NCBI RefSeq assembly: GCF_039535475.1
Contig: NZ_BAAAXG010000026.1
Coordinates: 3,219,501-3,283,500, forward strand
DNA length: 64,000 bases
Direction of reading: 5' to 3'
Source: Streptomyces showdoensis
GTDB lineage: Bacteria; Actinomycetota; Actinomycetes; Streptomycetales; Streptomycetaceae
Position numbers and translations under genes: made by a program. The first letter of the stretch is position 1. The number at the start of each line of letters is the position of its first letter. The notes beneath the pieces were generated by a model. The model had not been told where the DNA came from, made no database searches, and saw only the letters and a list, made by a program, of their open reading frames with translations. Positions 56,629 through 63,851 of the stretch are shown here, one piece after another.

Positions 56629-57083
56629 CGAGCACCCCCGCGAATCTGCTGGCCCGAGCTGACAGCCATGTCGTAGAGCGCGTGGATGCCCTCGGCGAGG
56701 TTCCGGGCGTCGTCGTCCGTCTCTTCGCCGAGCAAGGCGTTGAAGAGGGCGTAGGCCGTGTCCTTCTGGCCGTTGGCGAAGGCGGCGGTGAACTGGGCGG
56801 CGAACCGCGGGCCGGTCGGCATGGAGCGGATGTCGGTGTGGACGTTGCCGTGGAAGGCGAGGAGCCCGTAGGTGCCACGGGCGCCGGGGTTGTCCTTCTC
56901 GACGGCCAAGACGGCGATGCTGGCGAGCGCGGCGCACATCGAGACCGTGGACGTGGGACCGCCCTTCACGAACGGGCCGAGCATGGTGAGGCCGAGCAGC
57001 GGGTTGCCCGCCATGCCGTGGGCGACGGCCGCCATGATCGTGTCCGCCGGGTTCTCGCACGGCGTGGTGGGGATCTCGGTCAC
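56625..57083 (-). CDS. Early hypothetical protein (152 aa)
   Basis: A 152-aa, mainly helical protein (SMCAALASIAVLAVEKDN, then FAAQFTAAFANGQKDTAYAL). GTG overlaps the upstream stop and the end overlaps the next ATG. No family recognised. Confidence 0.6.
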   Translation of the reverse strand: MTEIPTTPCENPADTIMAAVAHGMAGNPLLGLTMLGPFVKGGPTSTVSMCAALASIAVLAVEKDNPGARGTYGLLAFHGNVHTDIRSMPTGPRFAAQFTAAFANGQKDTAYALFNALLGEETDDDARNLAEGIHALYDMAVSSGQQIRGGAR

Positions 57084-57589
57084 GACGCCACCGCCGCTCG
57101 GACAGAGAAGCTGCCGTCGGCGTGGCGGATGATCGTGTCGCCGTACTTGGCGACGACCCGGTCCGGTCCGGTGCCGATGCGCAGGCCGGTGACGACGATC
57201 TTGCCGTCGACGGCCTCCCAGTAGCCCTTGGTGAACACGCCGAGGTCGTCGAGCCAGCGGTCGAACCGGCCCTCGTTCTCGACGGTCAGCACGTGCGCGA
57301 GGATCGCGCCGTCACCGAGCGGGCTGTCGTGGTCGATGTCGACGTGGTCGAGGACGATGCCGCCGGCGTACCCGTGGACGGACACAACGGGCGTGCCGTG
57401 GCCGAGGGTCCAGGCGGGGGTGCGCGTCGTGGTGACGAGGCGGGTCTTCTCGGCATCGGCCGCGTTGTACTCCGGCCGGCAGCTCGGGTAGGCGACGACG
57501 CGGGTGCCGATCGGATGGGCGGCGTTCCAGGCGTCGGCCTGCCTCTGCCCCTCGGCCTTGTCCCGCGCGAGCTTGTCGTCGTAGTTCAT
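57080..57589 (-). CDS. Early hypothetical protein (169 aa)
   Basis: A 169-aa protein. A helical start (DDKLARDKAEGQRQADAWNA) precedes a beta-rich body (IGTRVVAYPSCRPEYN, then GIVLDHVDIDHDSPLGDGA). The order suggests a small SH3-like barrel. Coupled by overlaps. Function unknown. Confidence 0.6.
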   Translation of the reverse strand: MNYDDKLARDKAEGQRQADAWNAAHPIGTRVVAYPSCRPEYNAADAEKTRLVTTTRTPAWTLGHGTPVVSVHGYAGGIVLDHVDIDHDSPLGDGAILAHVLTVENEGRFDRWLDDLGVFTKGYWEAVDGKIVVTGLRIGTGPDRVVAKYGDTIIRHADGSFSVRAAVAS

Positions 57590-57888
57590 CGGGCGGTTCC
57601 TCGGGTGTAGTCGCGGCCGGCGAGGTCGGGGTCGATGTCGAACCAGTCGTGGATGGCGGCCCAGTGGGCGCCGTCCGGGTCGGGGTGGGCCGCGAGGAAC
57701 CGGGCGCGGGTTTCGGCGATCTGCCGTTCCAGCTCGGCGGTCGGCACGTCCAGGCGCTCGATCGGGTTGGTCAGCCTCGGCACGCAGCGGAGGCACTCGA
57801 CGTCGACGCAGTCGTCCTTGTGCAGCTCGGGGATGAACGGGCGGGCCATCGCGCCGGCGAGGGTGGCGAACAGGTCGTTGCGCTTCAT
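57586..57888 (-). CDS. Early hypothetical protein (100 aa)
   Basis: A 100-aa protein with CVDVECLRCVPRLTNP (three Cys) and a C-terminal AHPDPDGAHWAAIHDWFDID. Coupled on both sides by ATGA/GTGA. Possibly metal-binding. Function unknown. Confidence 0.55.
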   Translation of the reverse strand: MKRNDLFATLAGAMARPFIPELHKDDCVDVECLRCVPRLTNPIERLDVPTAELERQIAETRARFLAAHPDPDGAHWAAIHDWFDIDPDLAGRDYTRGTAR

Positions 57889-58136
57889 GCCGCTACCCCG
57901 TTCGGTCGGACCGGGAGCTTCGGGTGGTGCTTGGCGAGGACCTTGTTGGCGCGGTGGAGTTCGCTCAGCGCGTGCTCGCGGGCCTCGGCGTACTCGGGCT
58001 TCCGGCAGAGGGAGATGCAGTAGGCCTGGTTCGTGGCCTCGACCTCGGCCTGCAGAACGTGCTCCGGGACCTGGGCGCCGATCAGCGCAGCGACACGGTC
58101 GGGGACGGGGACACCCGTCGGCTCGATGGAGATCAC
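57885..58136 (-). CDS. Early hypothetical protein (83 aa)
   Basis: An 83-aa helical protein (RVAALIGAQVPEHVLQAEVE, then REHALSELHRANKVLAKHHP). GTG overlaps the upstream stop. Function unknown. Confidence 0.55.
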   Translation of the reverse strand: MISIEPTGVPVPDRVAALIGAQVPEHVLQAEVEATNQAYCISLCRKPEYAEAREHALSELHRANKVLAKHHPKLPVRPNGVAA

Positions 58137-58423
58137 GCCGCCACCGCCTTGGGCTCCTCGCTGTGGGCGGCCTTCGCGGCCTGCTCGTGCCGCTCGATTG
58201 CGGCCTCGCGGTTGCCGTCCTTCTGGGAGGAGTGGTCGATGACGAAGCCGGCCAGGAGCATTCCGGTGTGCTGCTTGCTGGGGCTCTCGTCGAAGATGAC
58301 GGTGTCGTAGTAGCCACCGCCGATGCGGACCGTCGAGACCAGCAGGTTCTTCGACTCGGATACGACCGTGGTTTGGCGGACGATGTCCGGCAGGCCAGGG
58401 GATACTGTCTTCACTGGGTTCAC
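58133..58423 (-). CDS. Early operon protein (96 aa)
   Basis: A 96-aa protein with a beta-rich start (QTTVVSESKNLLVSTVRIGG) and a helical, charged end (REAAIERHEQAAKAAHSEEP). It lies first in the uninterrupted run of overlapping genes. Similar proteins occur at this position in other Streptomyces phages. Function unknown. Confidence 0.6.
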   Translation of the reverse strand: MNPVKTVSPGLPDIVRQTTVVSESKNLLVSTVRIGGGYYDTVIFDESPSKQHTGMLLAGFVIDHSSQKDGNREAAIERHEQAAKAAHSEEPKAVAA

Positions 58424-58514
58424 TTCTCTTTCGCAGTTGGGTTGCGATGGAGTGGGTGGATCTGGGAGGGCCAGTCGCCGGAGGTCAGAGCCCGGCGGCG
58501 GCCCGCATACCGCT

Positions 58515-58793
58515 CTAGGCGGCGAGGGGGGCGACGAGCGTCCGCTCGTGTTCGCGGCGGATCGACATGGGGCTGAAGGTGATTCGGCCGCCGTCGTTGT
58601 GGTGGAAGACCCGGCGCTTGTAGCAGGCCTCCCTGAGGGTCCGTGCGCTCCGGTAGGGGAGGAGCTTCAGCTTGACGACCTCCTCGGGACTCCAGCGGAT
58701 GAGGTCGGCCTCTTCGGCCTGCTTGGCCTCGGCGAGCGTCAGCGTTCGGGGTCGCGTGGCCTTCCGTGCCTTGATGGGCGTCTGGGCGGTCAC
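58515..58793 (-). CDS. Excisionase-like DNA-binding protein
   Basis: A 92-aa protein. The basic N-terminus is followed by an HTH/winged unit (about 32-80): LIRWSPEEVVKLKLLPYRSA, RTLREACYKRRVFHHNDGGR and ITFSPMSIRR. The pattern resembles phage excisionase-type HTH proteins. GTG 58793 lies three bases from the end of the Cro-like gene. Its closeness to integrase 2 suggests it is the directionality factor for that enzyme. Confidence 0.7.
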   Translation of the reverse strand: MTAQTPIKARKATRPRTLTLAEAKQAEEADLIRWSPEEVVKLKLLPYRSARTLREACYKRRVFHHNDGGRITFSPMSIRREHERTLVAPLAA

Positions 58794-58796
58794 GTT

Positions 58797-59000
58797 CTAT
58801 TCCTCCTGGGTTATGGCGGCGGGCTTCACCTGAAGCGCGCTTGCGATGGTTCGGACCCGGTGGTCCGCCGACTTGCGGATGAGCCCTCGCTCCATGCGCG
58901 AGAGGTAGCCGCGGTCGTATCCGGTCAAGTTCTGGAGGGTGCGCAGGCTCATGTTCTGAGCTCTGCGTACCTGCCGAATGGCGGGTCCGTCTGGCGTCAC
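58797..59000 (-). CDS. Cro/XRE-type HTH protein
   Basis: A 67-aa protein that is almost only an XRE HTH: AIRQVRRAQNMSLRTLQNLT and GYDRGYLSRMERGL cover helices 1-4. The GTG at 59000 follows a -10 element by 6 bases, so the transcript is probably leaderless. It is divergent from the 59190 gene, giving a Cro/CI-like switch that controls the leftward early operon. Confidence 0.85.
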   Translation of the reverse strand: MTPDGPAIRQVRRAQNMSLRTLQNLTGYDRGYLSRMERGLIRKSADHRVRTIASALQVKPAAITQEE

Positions 59001-59006
59001 ACCCAG

Positions 59007-59036
59007 AATCTACGCACAGTCTGGCTACGAGGGCAA
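59007..59036 (-). promoter_or_regulatory. Leftward early promoter
   Basis: On the minus strand, TTGCCC (59031-59036) and TAGATT (59007-59012) are separated by 18 bases, and the GTG at 59000 starts 6 bases beyond. AGAATCT and ACGCACAG elements at 59005-59019 recur inverted around 59071-59085 (AGATTCT, TGCGT), so these are candidate operators for the Cro-like and repressor-like proteins. Confidence 0.65.
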
Positions 59037-59189
59037 GCGTTCTGCCTACCTTGGAAGCTTAGATTCTGTGCGTGGCACTGCGTGACTGGCCGGTGGCTGG
59101 CATATGCCGAAAGCGTTTGTGCAACCAGGGAAGCTTGAAAATGAGACTTAAGCCCAGGTCAAGGCCCAGCAAGTAGGCTTCGCGGTTGC

Positions 59190-59747
59190 ATGAAGTTGAG
59201 GCATGATGAGCCCATGGAGCTTGACTGGAAGCGGCTTGGAAAGGCACTCAAGGCCGCACGTATGGCGCCCGGTGTCGACCTCACGCAAGAGGAGATGGCG
59301 GAAGATCTTGGCCTGGGGCGGTCCGTCATCCAGCTCATCGAGGGCGGCAACGAGTACAAGAAGCCCACTCCGTCGATCCGGGCCTATGCGGCACGCGTAG
59401 GTTGGGCAGAGGGCTCCATCGAGACTGTCCTGGCCGGCGGGCAGCCCTCCCTCGTGGGTGAGGAAGGCTCCAGGCGTGCGCCTCGGCCCGAGGTGGCGGA
59501 CCCCGCCGTGGATGCGGGCCTGCCTGTTCGCATCGTGCACGAGCTGAAGGGGCGCGGCGAGCTGCTGGACACGGCCGTCATCCCGCTTGGCGACGGCGGC
59601 AGCATGGTCGTCGTGGTCAAGGGCAAGCCCGGCGCCTCTCCGGAGGAGATTGCCCGCAACCTGGAAGCCTGGCGCGAAGCCCACGGGCAGCTGCTGGAGC
59701 TCGACTACCGCAAGGCGGCGGAGCGTGACGAGCGACGCGATGCATAG
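59190..59747 (+). CDS. HTH repressor-like protein
   Basis: A 185-aa protein. The N-terminal XRE HTH (about 15-70) includes GKALKAARMAPGVDLTQEEM and AEDLGLGRSVIQLIEGG. The C-terminal part is unlike the LexA/CI peptidase and instead has a compact alpha/beta unit (ELLDTAVIPLGDGGSMVVVV). ATG 59190 fits a near-leaderless transcript (TAGGCT at about 59174); ATG 59214 is an alternative start. It is the best candidate for the lysogeny repressor. Confidence 0.75.
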   Translation: MKLRHDEPMELDWKRLGKALKAARMAPGVDLTQEEMAEDLGLGRSVIQLIEGGNEYKKPTPSIRAYAARVGWAEGSIETVLAGGQPSLVGEEGSRRAPRPEVADPAVDAGLPVRIVHELKGRGELLDTAVIPLGDGGSMVVVVKGKPGASPEEIARNLEAWREAHGQLLELDYRKAAERDERRDA

Positions 59748-59853
59748 CAGCCGTCACGTCTAGTTGCTCCAATCACTCCACAAGTGGCCCAAAAGTGTGG
59801 TTGCATGGCCGAACGCTGACCATGGGGCCACCAATCGGACAAGTGGGGTGCCG

Positions 59854-60060
59854 ATGTGTGTCCATGTCTACTGCGCCGACGGTCTGCCCAACGAGGCTTT
59901 GGTCTGGGCGGAATCCCGTGATTCCCACATCCGCGTATACGCGTCCAGCTCCCTCGTTGACACCGGTCGCCTGACCGATGCCGGCGCCGCCGCAGTCAAC
60001 CGCGCCCTCGCCGCGCTGCCTGGAGCCCCCTCGCTCGAAGCTGCAACTGCCTGCCGGTGA
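59854..60060 (+). CDS. Small hypothetical protein upstream of integrase 2 (68 aa)
   Basis: A 68-aa protein (MCVHVYCADGLPNEALVWAE start) with a small beta unit and a helical end. GGGG lies 5 bases before the ATG. It precedes the integrase gene by 60 bases in the same direction. Function unknown. Confidence 0.55.
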   Translation: MCVHVYCADGLPNEALVWAESRDSHIRVYASSSLVDTGRLTDAGAAAVNRALAALPGAPSLEAATACR

Positions 60061-60120
60061 AGCCTGCTTCCGGTCGTTAGGCAGCGCAAGATTGCGGTAG
60101 CGAGGAGAAGGGAGTGGCAC

Positions 60121-61398
60121 GTGGCCTACGCCGAGAAGGTGTACAAGGTCCGCAACGGAGTGAAGACGAAGCAGTTCACCTGGCGGGCCTGCTACAGGAA
60201 GCCAGACGGCTCCAAGGGGACCGAGCCGGGGTTTCCCACTAAGAAGACGGCCGAGGACTGGGGCAACGCGCAAGAGGCCTCCATCCGTGCAGGCCGCTGG
60301 GTCGATCCGGCCCTTATGCGCCGGACGTTCGGGGAATGGGCCCGCGAATGGATGGCGACCCAGTCGCCCCGCGGGACTACGTCCACTCGCAGGTGGGCCC
60401 GCCTCGAAGCAGTGATCTTCCCCCGCTGGGAAAACACGTCCCTGATGCAGATCACGTGGTACGACGCCGAGACCTGGGCGAACAGCCTGACGATCGACGA
60501 CGTCTCCGTCACCCACGCGCTCTCGCTGATGTCGACCATCCTCAACGGCGCCGTCGACGCCAAGCACCTCCTGGTGAACCCGCTCGCCGGCCGCCGACGC
60601 CGGCGTACCGCGGCCGCCAAGGAAGCGCTGCAGGCGAAGGACGAGGCCAAAGAGAACGCCTATGCGCCGCCCGAGATCGTGCTTCAGCTCGCGCGGCGCG
60701 CCGGCCCCTTCGACGGCATGCACATCCTCACCGTCGCCTTCACCGGTCTGCGCTGGGGCGAGAGCATCGGCCTCCACAGGGACAACGTCCTGCTGAAGCG
60801 CAGCGAGCACTACGACGGCGCGCTCTTCGAGTGCCCGGTGCTGCGGGTCATCGAGGAGGTCGCGGAATACCAGAAACGACTCCCTGACGGCAGCAAGGGC
60901 CCCTTGGTGGTTGACCTGGAGCCGGTGAAGACGCGGGAGTCGAAGCGGCGGGTCGACGTTCCTCCGTTCCTGGAGGAGCTGCTGCGCCAGCACCTCGGCC
61001 GGACGAAACATCCGTACATCTTCACGACGCGGTCCGGCGCTTTCTGGCGGCGGGGCAACTTCGGCCGACAGGTGATGAAACCAGTGAGCGGCGGCAGGGA
61101 GGCGCTGGGGAAGGTCCGCGGTCACGCCGAGCGGGAGCAGTGGGAGCCGATCATGCCGGGCCTCACGATGCGGGCCATGCGGCACACGCACGACACGTAC
61201 CAGGCGCAGATCGGCGTGAAGCCGATTCTTGAACACGAACAGGCTGGGCATAAGTACCCTGGAATCAAGGGTCGGTATCAGCATCCGACGCCGGAGATGC
61301 GGCGGGAGAGGCTGGACGGCCTGCAGCGGATCTACGAGCGTGCGATGGAGGCGCTCGGCTGGGAGGCGATCTGGCCGGACGAACCTCCCGGCCCCTAA
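60121..61398 (+). CDS. int: Tyrosine integrase 2
   Basis: A 425-aa phage integrase. The N-terminal arm-binding domain (1-60) begins MAYAEKVYKVRNGVKTKQFT. The core-binding domain spans about 65-170. Catalytic residues: Arg211 (TGLRWGES), Lys near 270-275 (PVKTRESKRR), Arg354 (RAMRHTHD), His377 (AGHKYPG) and Tyr386 (GRYQHP). The box normally written HxxR reads RAMR (351-354), so the His is Arg. The gene ends 66 bases before a tRNA 3' end, its probable attachment site. Confidence 0.9.
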   Translation: MAYAEKVYKVRNGVKTKQFTWRACYRKPDGSKGTEPGFPTKKTAEDWGNAQEASIRAGRWVDPALMRRTFGEWAREWMATQSPRGTTSTRRWARLEAVIFPRWENTSLMQITWYDAETWANSLTIDDVSVTHALSLMSTILNGAVDAKHLLVNPLAGRRRRRTAAAKEALQAKDEAKENAYAPPEIVLQLARRAGPFDGMHILTVAFTGLRWGESIGLHRDNVLLKRSEHYDGALFECPVLRVIEEVAEYQKRLPDGSKGPLVVDLEPVKTRESKRRVDVPPFLEELLRQHLGRTKHPYIFTTRSGAFWRRGNFGRQVMKPVSGGREALGKVRGHAEREQWEPIMPGLTMRAMRHTHDTYQAQIGVKPILEHEQAGHKYPGIKGRYQHPTPEMRRERLDGLQRIYERAMEALGWEAIWPDEPPGP

Positions 61399-61464
61399 AT
61401 CGCCCCTAAAAAAACAGCGCGAGGCGCGTTGGAGCAGGTCAGAGCCAGATCAAACCGGCTCTTA

Positions 61465-61505
61465 CAAAGCAGATGTCGGCGGTTCGAAACCGTCCGCGCC
61501 CACCA
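61465..61505 (+). tRNA. tRNA 3' end, probable right attachment site
   Basis: GGCGG (61478-61482), a TTCGAAA loop and CCGTC (61490-61494) form a T arm. CGCGCCC, discriminator A and CCA (61495-61505) complete the acceptor end. Upstream bases could give an anticodon loop CTTACAA (UAC, Val) with one stem mismatch, but a proper D arm is missing. So this is a 3' fragment regenerated at an integration junction, not a full tRNA gene. Confidence 0.75.
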
Positions 61506-61510
61506 GGACG

Positions 61511-61542
61511 AAGGCCCCCAGCCGATCATGGCTGGGGGCCTT
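61511..61542 (+). terminator. tRNA-type terminator downstream of the attachment site
   Basis: A 13-bp stem (AAGGCCCCCAGCC, 61511-61523, with 61530-61542) and a GATCAT loop follow 6 bases after the tRNA CCA. It is probably the original terminator of the tRNA gene. Confidence 0.85.
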
Positions 61543-61581
61543 TGACATCTCCTTCTGGCACGCAGATCGGGTAGGGGAGCG

Positions 61582-62175
61582 TCACCGCGGCGGCAGATGA
61601 AGCGGCTCGTGGTGGTGCCAGATGAGGTAACGGTCTTCGCGGCGCAGTTCGGCGGAGCCCCACTCGATCCGCATGACGCCCTGAGCCATGGAGCAGGCGT
61701 AGGCGACGAGCACGAGCTTGGCGTCCCCTGACAGCTGGGCGAGGTCGGGATGAGGTGCTTGCTCGTCCAGCTCGTCGAGGCCCAAGTCGAAGGCTTGTTG
61801 CCTGGGCTCGGGGCCGTGCCGGCGTATCAGGTCGGCGCGGAAGCCTGTGGCGCGTCGCAATCGCGCCGCCGTGACGGGGACGTCCTTCTTCGCGTAGCGC
61901 AGCGGATAGATCACATGGTCGCCAAGGACAATGAGCGTTCGTCCCTGTAAGCGCACAGGCTGGGCCGCGGGGAGTGGGGCGAGGCCGACTTCCAGTTCCT
62001 CGTACTGGGCGGCGTACAGACCGTGCCCGTATGCCTCCAGGGTCTGGGTCTGCACTCCCTCGTGGCCGTTACGGGCTCGGGCATGGGCTCGAATCAAGCT
62101 GGCTGGGATGATGTCGGCCAAGGGCCCTGCGGCGTCACCGAAGGTCTTCTCGGCCCACCCTGTCACGGTTGCCAT
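61582..62175 (-). CDS. Hypothetical protein between two tRNA ends (197 aa)
   Basis: A 197-aa soluble protein starting MATVTGWAEKTFGDAAGPLA. It has a beta pair (QGRTLIVLGDHVIYPLRYAK), a helical DLGLDELDEQAPHPDLAQ region and a C-terminal EDRYLIWHHHEPLHLPPR. It sits between the intact tRNA 3' end and its decayed copy. No family recognised. It may belong to a remnant element or be host DNA captured between two integrations. Confidence 0.6.
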   Translation of the reverse strand: MATVTGWAEKTFGDAAGPLADIIPASLIRAHARARNGHEGVQTQTLEAYGHGLYAAQYEELEVGLAPLPAAQPVRLQGRTLIVLGDHVIYPLRYAKKDVPVTAARLRRATGFRADLIRRHGPEPRQQAFDLGLDELDEQAPHPDLAQLSGDAKLVLVAYACSMAQGVMRIEWGSAELRREDRYLIWHHHEPLHLPPR

Positions 62176-62349
62176 GGTCTACCGCCCTTCCCCCTTGTGG
62201 CACCTGAGTGTCGAGCAGCATTCAACGAAACCGTGCAGGCTGGGTGAGAGCTGCGCAAGAGGGCATACGGCGCACGATGCCGTGTATCGGGGCGCCGGAA
62301 GGCAGGCAGGACCAGGCTGCCAGGGGCTCAGTCACGATCGGGCGACTCG

Positions 62350-62404
62350 CAAAGCAGATGTCGGCGGTTCGAAAGCATCCGTGCCCATCAGGACGAAGGC
62401 CCCC
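62350..62404 (+). repeat. Decayed second copy of the tRNA 3' end
   Basis: Positions 62350-62404 match 61465-61519 at 51 of 55 bases, the first 25 being identical. The copy has lost T-stem pairing (GGCGG against GCATC) and the CCA end (CCCATCA), and its terminator is also decayed. The spacing is 885 bp. It marks an older integration or duplication at the same site. Confidence 0.8.
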
Positions 62405-62470
62405 GCGCCCTCTCGCTGAGCGGCTTTTGACTCCTCGACGAGCCCTGCGGCCAATCTCAATCGCGGGAGT

Positions 62471-63154
62471 TCACTGATCGGGTCGCTGGCTCAGATCGCG
62501 AAACATCAGAACCTGCACGTCGTGAACATGGGACGAATCACCTGCGGTCATCCTTCGCTCCATGCCCCACTCGAAATAGAAGCCCTCCCCGTTTTCCTGC
62601 ACGCAGATCGCCCGCATCGTGTACCCGCCCGGGCTGGCCTCCCTGAAGGGCCGGAGCCATCTTTCGGATCCGCCGAGCTGGGAAACCACGCGCTCGCATG
62701 CCGGTGGCGCCGGAGGGGTCGTGCTGTCGGGGGCGAGCAGTTCGATCCCCGTGAGCCCCACGAACAGTGTCACCACCAACGAAGGAACAGCCAGGCACTG
62801 GACTGCCACGTCGTTGGCGGCCTTCAGCTTGGCTCGGAACGACCCGGCCTCAGAGGTTTCCAGGCGCAGGCCGCCACCAGCCGAGAACAAGGGGAACGGA
62901 TGCAGGGTGCCCGAAGGTTCGCTATGCCATTCCCTCCCCGAGGAAATCTCGTTGGCGATACTGAGAGACCACCGAAAGCTCAAGTCCAGGTAGCTGAGAA
63001 TCCGTCCGATGCGCCCACTGTTGCCACTGGGGATCCAGAGGTGAAATTCGATGTCGGACAGCGCGATTCCGGAGAAGCGCTCATCGATGCGCCCACCTGC
63101 ACTGTTCAGGTCTTCACTGAGATTCTTCCAGTCCTCTGATGTGAAGATGTGCAT
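62471..63154 (-). CDS. Hypothetical protein with a possible membrane segment (227 aa)
   Basis: A 227-aa protein of lower GC appearance than the phage genes. ATG 63154 is chosen since GAGG lies 8 bases upstream. One hydrophobic stretch (AVQCLAVPSLVVTLFVGLTG, about 120-140) could span the membrane. The C-terminal half has FYFEWGMERRMTAGD. No recognised family. It lies outside the attachment sites and so is chromosomal or part of an older element. Confidence 0.6.
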   Translation of the reverse strand: MHIFTSEDWKNLSEDLNSAGGRIDERFSGIALSDIEFHLWIPSGNSGRIGRILSYLDLSFRWSLSIANEISSGREWHSEPSGTLHPFPLFSAGGGLRLETSEAGSFRAKLKAANDVAVQCLAVPSLVVTLFVGLTGIELLAPDSTTPPAPPACERVVSQLGGSERWLRPFREASPGGYTMRAICVQENGEGFYFEWGMERRMTAGDSSHVHDVQVLMFRDLSQRPDQ

Positions 63155-63423
63155 GGCTGTCACCTCGCTTCTCAGGACAGTGGCTCACGGGCGACGCCGC
63201 CCCGCACCTCATGACGGTCTGGTGGGGTGAACGTGGCACGTCTTCGCCGGACGGGCCAGCTCACCGGGTGATCCTCGGGCGCGTCGGGATTGCGGTGGGG
63301 CCTGGGGGCGCTGTCGATACTGCGCGCACGGGACGTGGGCGGTCGGTTGCGCGGGTGCGGGTCGGTGTGGTCGCCGGGGTCGTGGCGCTCGGGGTTCTCG
63401 CGGGGGCCGGCACGAGTGCCGGC

Positions 63424-63772
63424 GGCATCGGCAGCGGCGAGCTGCTCTCCCGGGACGCGTACGAGGAACTGCTCGACCCCGGGACCGTCGGCCTGGGGCG
63501 GCCGACGAAGACGTGCCCCGAGACCGTCTGCCTCGCCCAGACCCGTGCCACCCACTACGGGATGGGGCTGCTCCTCCTCGGGGACTGGGTCTCCCAGCAC
63601 CCCTCTTCTTCGGCTACACCGCCGCCCAGGCCTACCTCCCCTCCCAGCGCCTGGCCATCGCCGTCTCCACCACCAAGGGCCCAGGACCCCCGGCGGCCAC
63701 ACCGCCCACACGATTGCCCAGCGCATCGCCGCCGCCCTCGCCCCCGGCCACCCGGTCCCCGACTTCGGCTGA
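63424..63772 (+). pseudogene. Frameshifted serine hydrolase (beta-lactamase-related) remnant
   Basis: The C-terminal part of a serine hydrolase of the class-C beta-lactamase/D-Ala-D-Ala carboxypeptidase group is readable in three frames: LLSRDAYEELLDPGTVG...YGMGLLLLGDWVSQH first, then after a one-base loss LFFGYTAAQAYLPSQRLAIA, then, after a second shift near 63680, GHTAHTIAQRIAAALAPGHP. The catalytic N-terminal part (SxxK) is absent. Two shifts and truncation show it is dead. Confidence 0.75.
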
Positions 63773-63828
63773 GGGAGGGGAGGGGAGGAGAGGGGAGGGA
63801 AGGGAGGGAAGGGAGGGAAGGGAGGGCA
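63773..63828. repeat. Purine-only G-rich tract
   Basis: About 55 bases of AGGG/GGGA repeats without any pyrimidine on the + strand separate two convergent coding remnants. Such a tract can form G-quadruplex or triplex structure and could block transcription or replication. Confidence 0.8.
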
Positions 63829-63851
63829 AGCCGGGTAGAGGGGCTTGTCGG

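Noticed and set aside
42100..59000. Phage DNA polymerase or primase
   Set aside because: I looked for polymerase A, B and primase-polymerase motifs and found none. Only helicase, loader, initiator, clamp-like and recombination proteins are present.
61418..61505. A complete tRNA gene ending at 61505
   Set aside because: GGCGCG at 61420 can pair with the acceptor 3' strand, but there is no D arm and the anticodon stem has a mismatch. Only the 3' fragment is convincing.
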